From: Ruminococcus flavefaciens ND2009
Lineage (GTDB): Bacteria; Bacillota; Clostridia; Oscillospirales; Ruminococcaceae
Reading direction: 5' to 3'
Assembly (NCBI RefSeq): GCF_000621785.1
Contig: NZ_KK211346.1
Span: 697,754 to 761,753 of the forward strand
DNA: 64,000 bases
Positions 63,245-64,000 of the stretch are shown in pieces. The notes under the pieces are model-generated. The model ran no database searches, was not told the origin of the DNA, and saw only the letters and a program-made list of their open reading frames with translations. The translations under genes were made by a program, and so were the position numbers. Position 1 is the first letter of the stretch, and each line of letters begins with the position of its first letter.

Positions 63245-64000
63245 CTAAATCAGCGGATGCCGCCTGAAATCACGGCTGGTCTCGAATGAATCGTACTCTG
63301 CCTTTGATATTTCCGCACACTCCTCCACAAGCCTGTCCGTTTCCGCAGAAGTCTTGCATATCACGGGGAATTTCGCCACCTCTCCCGACTGGAAGTTGAG
63401 AGTGGGGTTCAGCTGACCGAAGATGTAGGCAAAGACTTTTGAATTGAGCAGTCCGCAGATGAAGTTTTTTCGCTCCCCCAGTTCAAATATGCAGCAGCCC
63501 CCGTTATCGAAGATGTACCCCCTGCCGAACTGCCTTATGCTGAACTTGCCGCTTGTGAGAGTGGACCAGGTCAGTCCCTCCCGCATGAAATACTGATAAT
63601 TGGCGATGACAGCCGTAGGTATCGCCCTTATTGCCGCCCCATCGTCATACCAGTCGATCACGAATTCATTGAATCCGTACCACTTTCGGAAGCCGCCTCC
63701 CTTATTGTAGGGAAACCAGCGCTTTTCCAGGGTCTCCTCCCTGTCAATGGCACTGCGGTCGGTATTTATCCTGTTGAAGTCCACCTCGTACCAATAGCGC
63801 AGAAATCTGTTGTTATCCGAGGTCGAATTGCCCTTTCTGGGAGCGGAAATGCTTCCGAGAGAGGGATATTTTTCATATAGCTCCCTGACCCTGCTGCTGA
63901 CCCAGTACGCAGCAGGACATTCGGGAAGCCTGCCGAAATCCGCAGCCGCTGTCTCATAAACATAGCCGCAGTTTCTGTTACCTACTGCCTCAAGAAACCG
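63245..64000 (-). CDS. PglX/type IIG-like adenine-specific DNA methyltransferase, C-terminal part
   Basis: The frame is open from the right edge, 251 residues to the stop. Diagnostic segments are PAAYWVSSRVRELYEKYPSLG, STSDNNRFLRYWYEV, RWFPYNKGGGFRKWYGFNEFVIDW and LLNSKVFAYIFGQLNPTLNFQSGEVAKFPVI, which are the target-recognition end of BREX-1 PglX. The catalytic NPPY region would lie beyond the window. It may equally be a type IIG restriction-modification enzyme. Confidence 0.85.
   Translation of the reverse strand, partial: RFLEAVGNRNCGYVYETAAADFGRLPECPAAYWVSSRVRELYEKYPSLGSISAPRKGNSTSDNNRFLRYWYEVDFNRINTDRSAIDREETLEKRWFPYNKGGGFRKWYGFNEFVIDWYDDGAAIRAIPTAVIANYQYFMREGLTWSTLTSGKFSIRQFGRGYIFDNGGCCIFELGERKNFICGLLNSKVFAYIFGQLNPTLNFQSGEVAKFPVICKTSAETDRLVEECAEISKAEYDSFETSRDFRRHPLI

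Overview
The window looks like chromosomal DNA of a Ruminococcus-type member of the Clostridia (Oscillospiraceae). Four things point there: the gene order spoIIIAA-AH / Asp23 / nusB / xseAB / ispA / dxs / tlyA; a sigG gene; two secreted proteins ending in dockerin modules, one behind a poly-Thr linker typical of cellulosomal ruminococci; and clean Gram-positive SD and promoter signals (many TTGACA-17-TATAAT variants). The genus is an inference from gene content; no rRNA or tRNA gene is visible. Nearly all the DNA is coding.

Layout. 1-7068: housekeeping operon on the minus strand (Asp23, GNAT, nusB, TsaD-like, xseA, xseB, ispA, dxs, tlyA; tlyA runs off the left edge). 7069-11713: complete eight-gene spoIIIA operon, minus. 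11766-15783: sugar ABC importer (binding protein plus two permeases, no ATPase) with tandem terminators and a long leader. 16006-19281: papain-family protease with dockerin. 19446-30719: minus-strand block with a TIM-barrel/acyl-CoA synthetase fusion, a 59-residue small protein, YdcF, PHP phosphoesterase, rsmI, a tRNA methylase, a cysteine hydrolase/GNAT fusion, mnmA, a HAD phosphatase, a C39 lipoprotein and tmcAL. 30892-38899: ackA, DUF3737, ECF sigma factor with a membrane partner, AraC regulator, pyridoxal/pyridoxamine kinase, sigG. 38949-43138: pectin-oligomer operon (binding protein, two permeases, GH105). 43185-44710: NfeD and SPFH membrane pair.

44859-50813 is the most interesting part: one operon coding a membrane-bound O-acyltransferase, a DHHW (AlgX/J-like) protein, an FkbH-type HAD/acyl-loading enzyme, an acyl carrier protein and a membrane-anchored phosphoesterase. 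The parts mirror the Dlt system (ACP plus MBOAT plus extracellular helper), but with FkbH in place of the adenylating enzyme DltA. That suggests export of a glyceryl-type or related acyl group onto a cell-surface polymer. It is followed by rlmB, a large membrane protein with P1B-ATPase topology but without the catalytic signatures (a pseudo-ATPase), and an LCP-family cell-wall ligase.

55942-64000: YhfC-type intramembrane protease, class I aminotransferase, transglutaminase-dockerin protein, FNT channel, TPR protein, a palindromic intergenic element that looks like a small mobile repeat, a GH3 lipid-anchored or membrane-anchored hydrolase, and at the right edge the C-terminus of a PglX/type IIG DNA methyltransferase that marks the start of a likely defence island.
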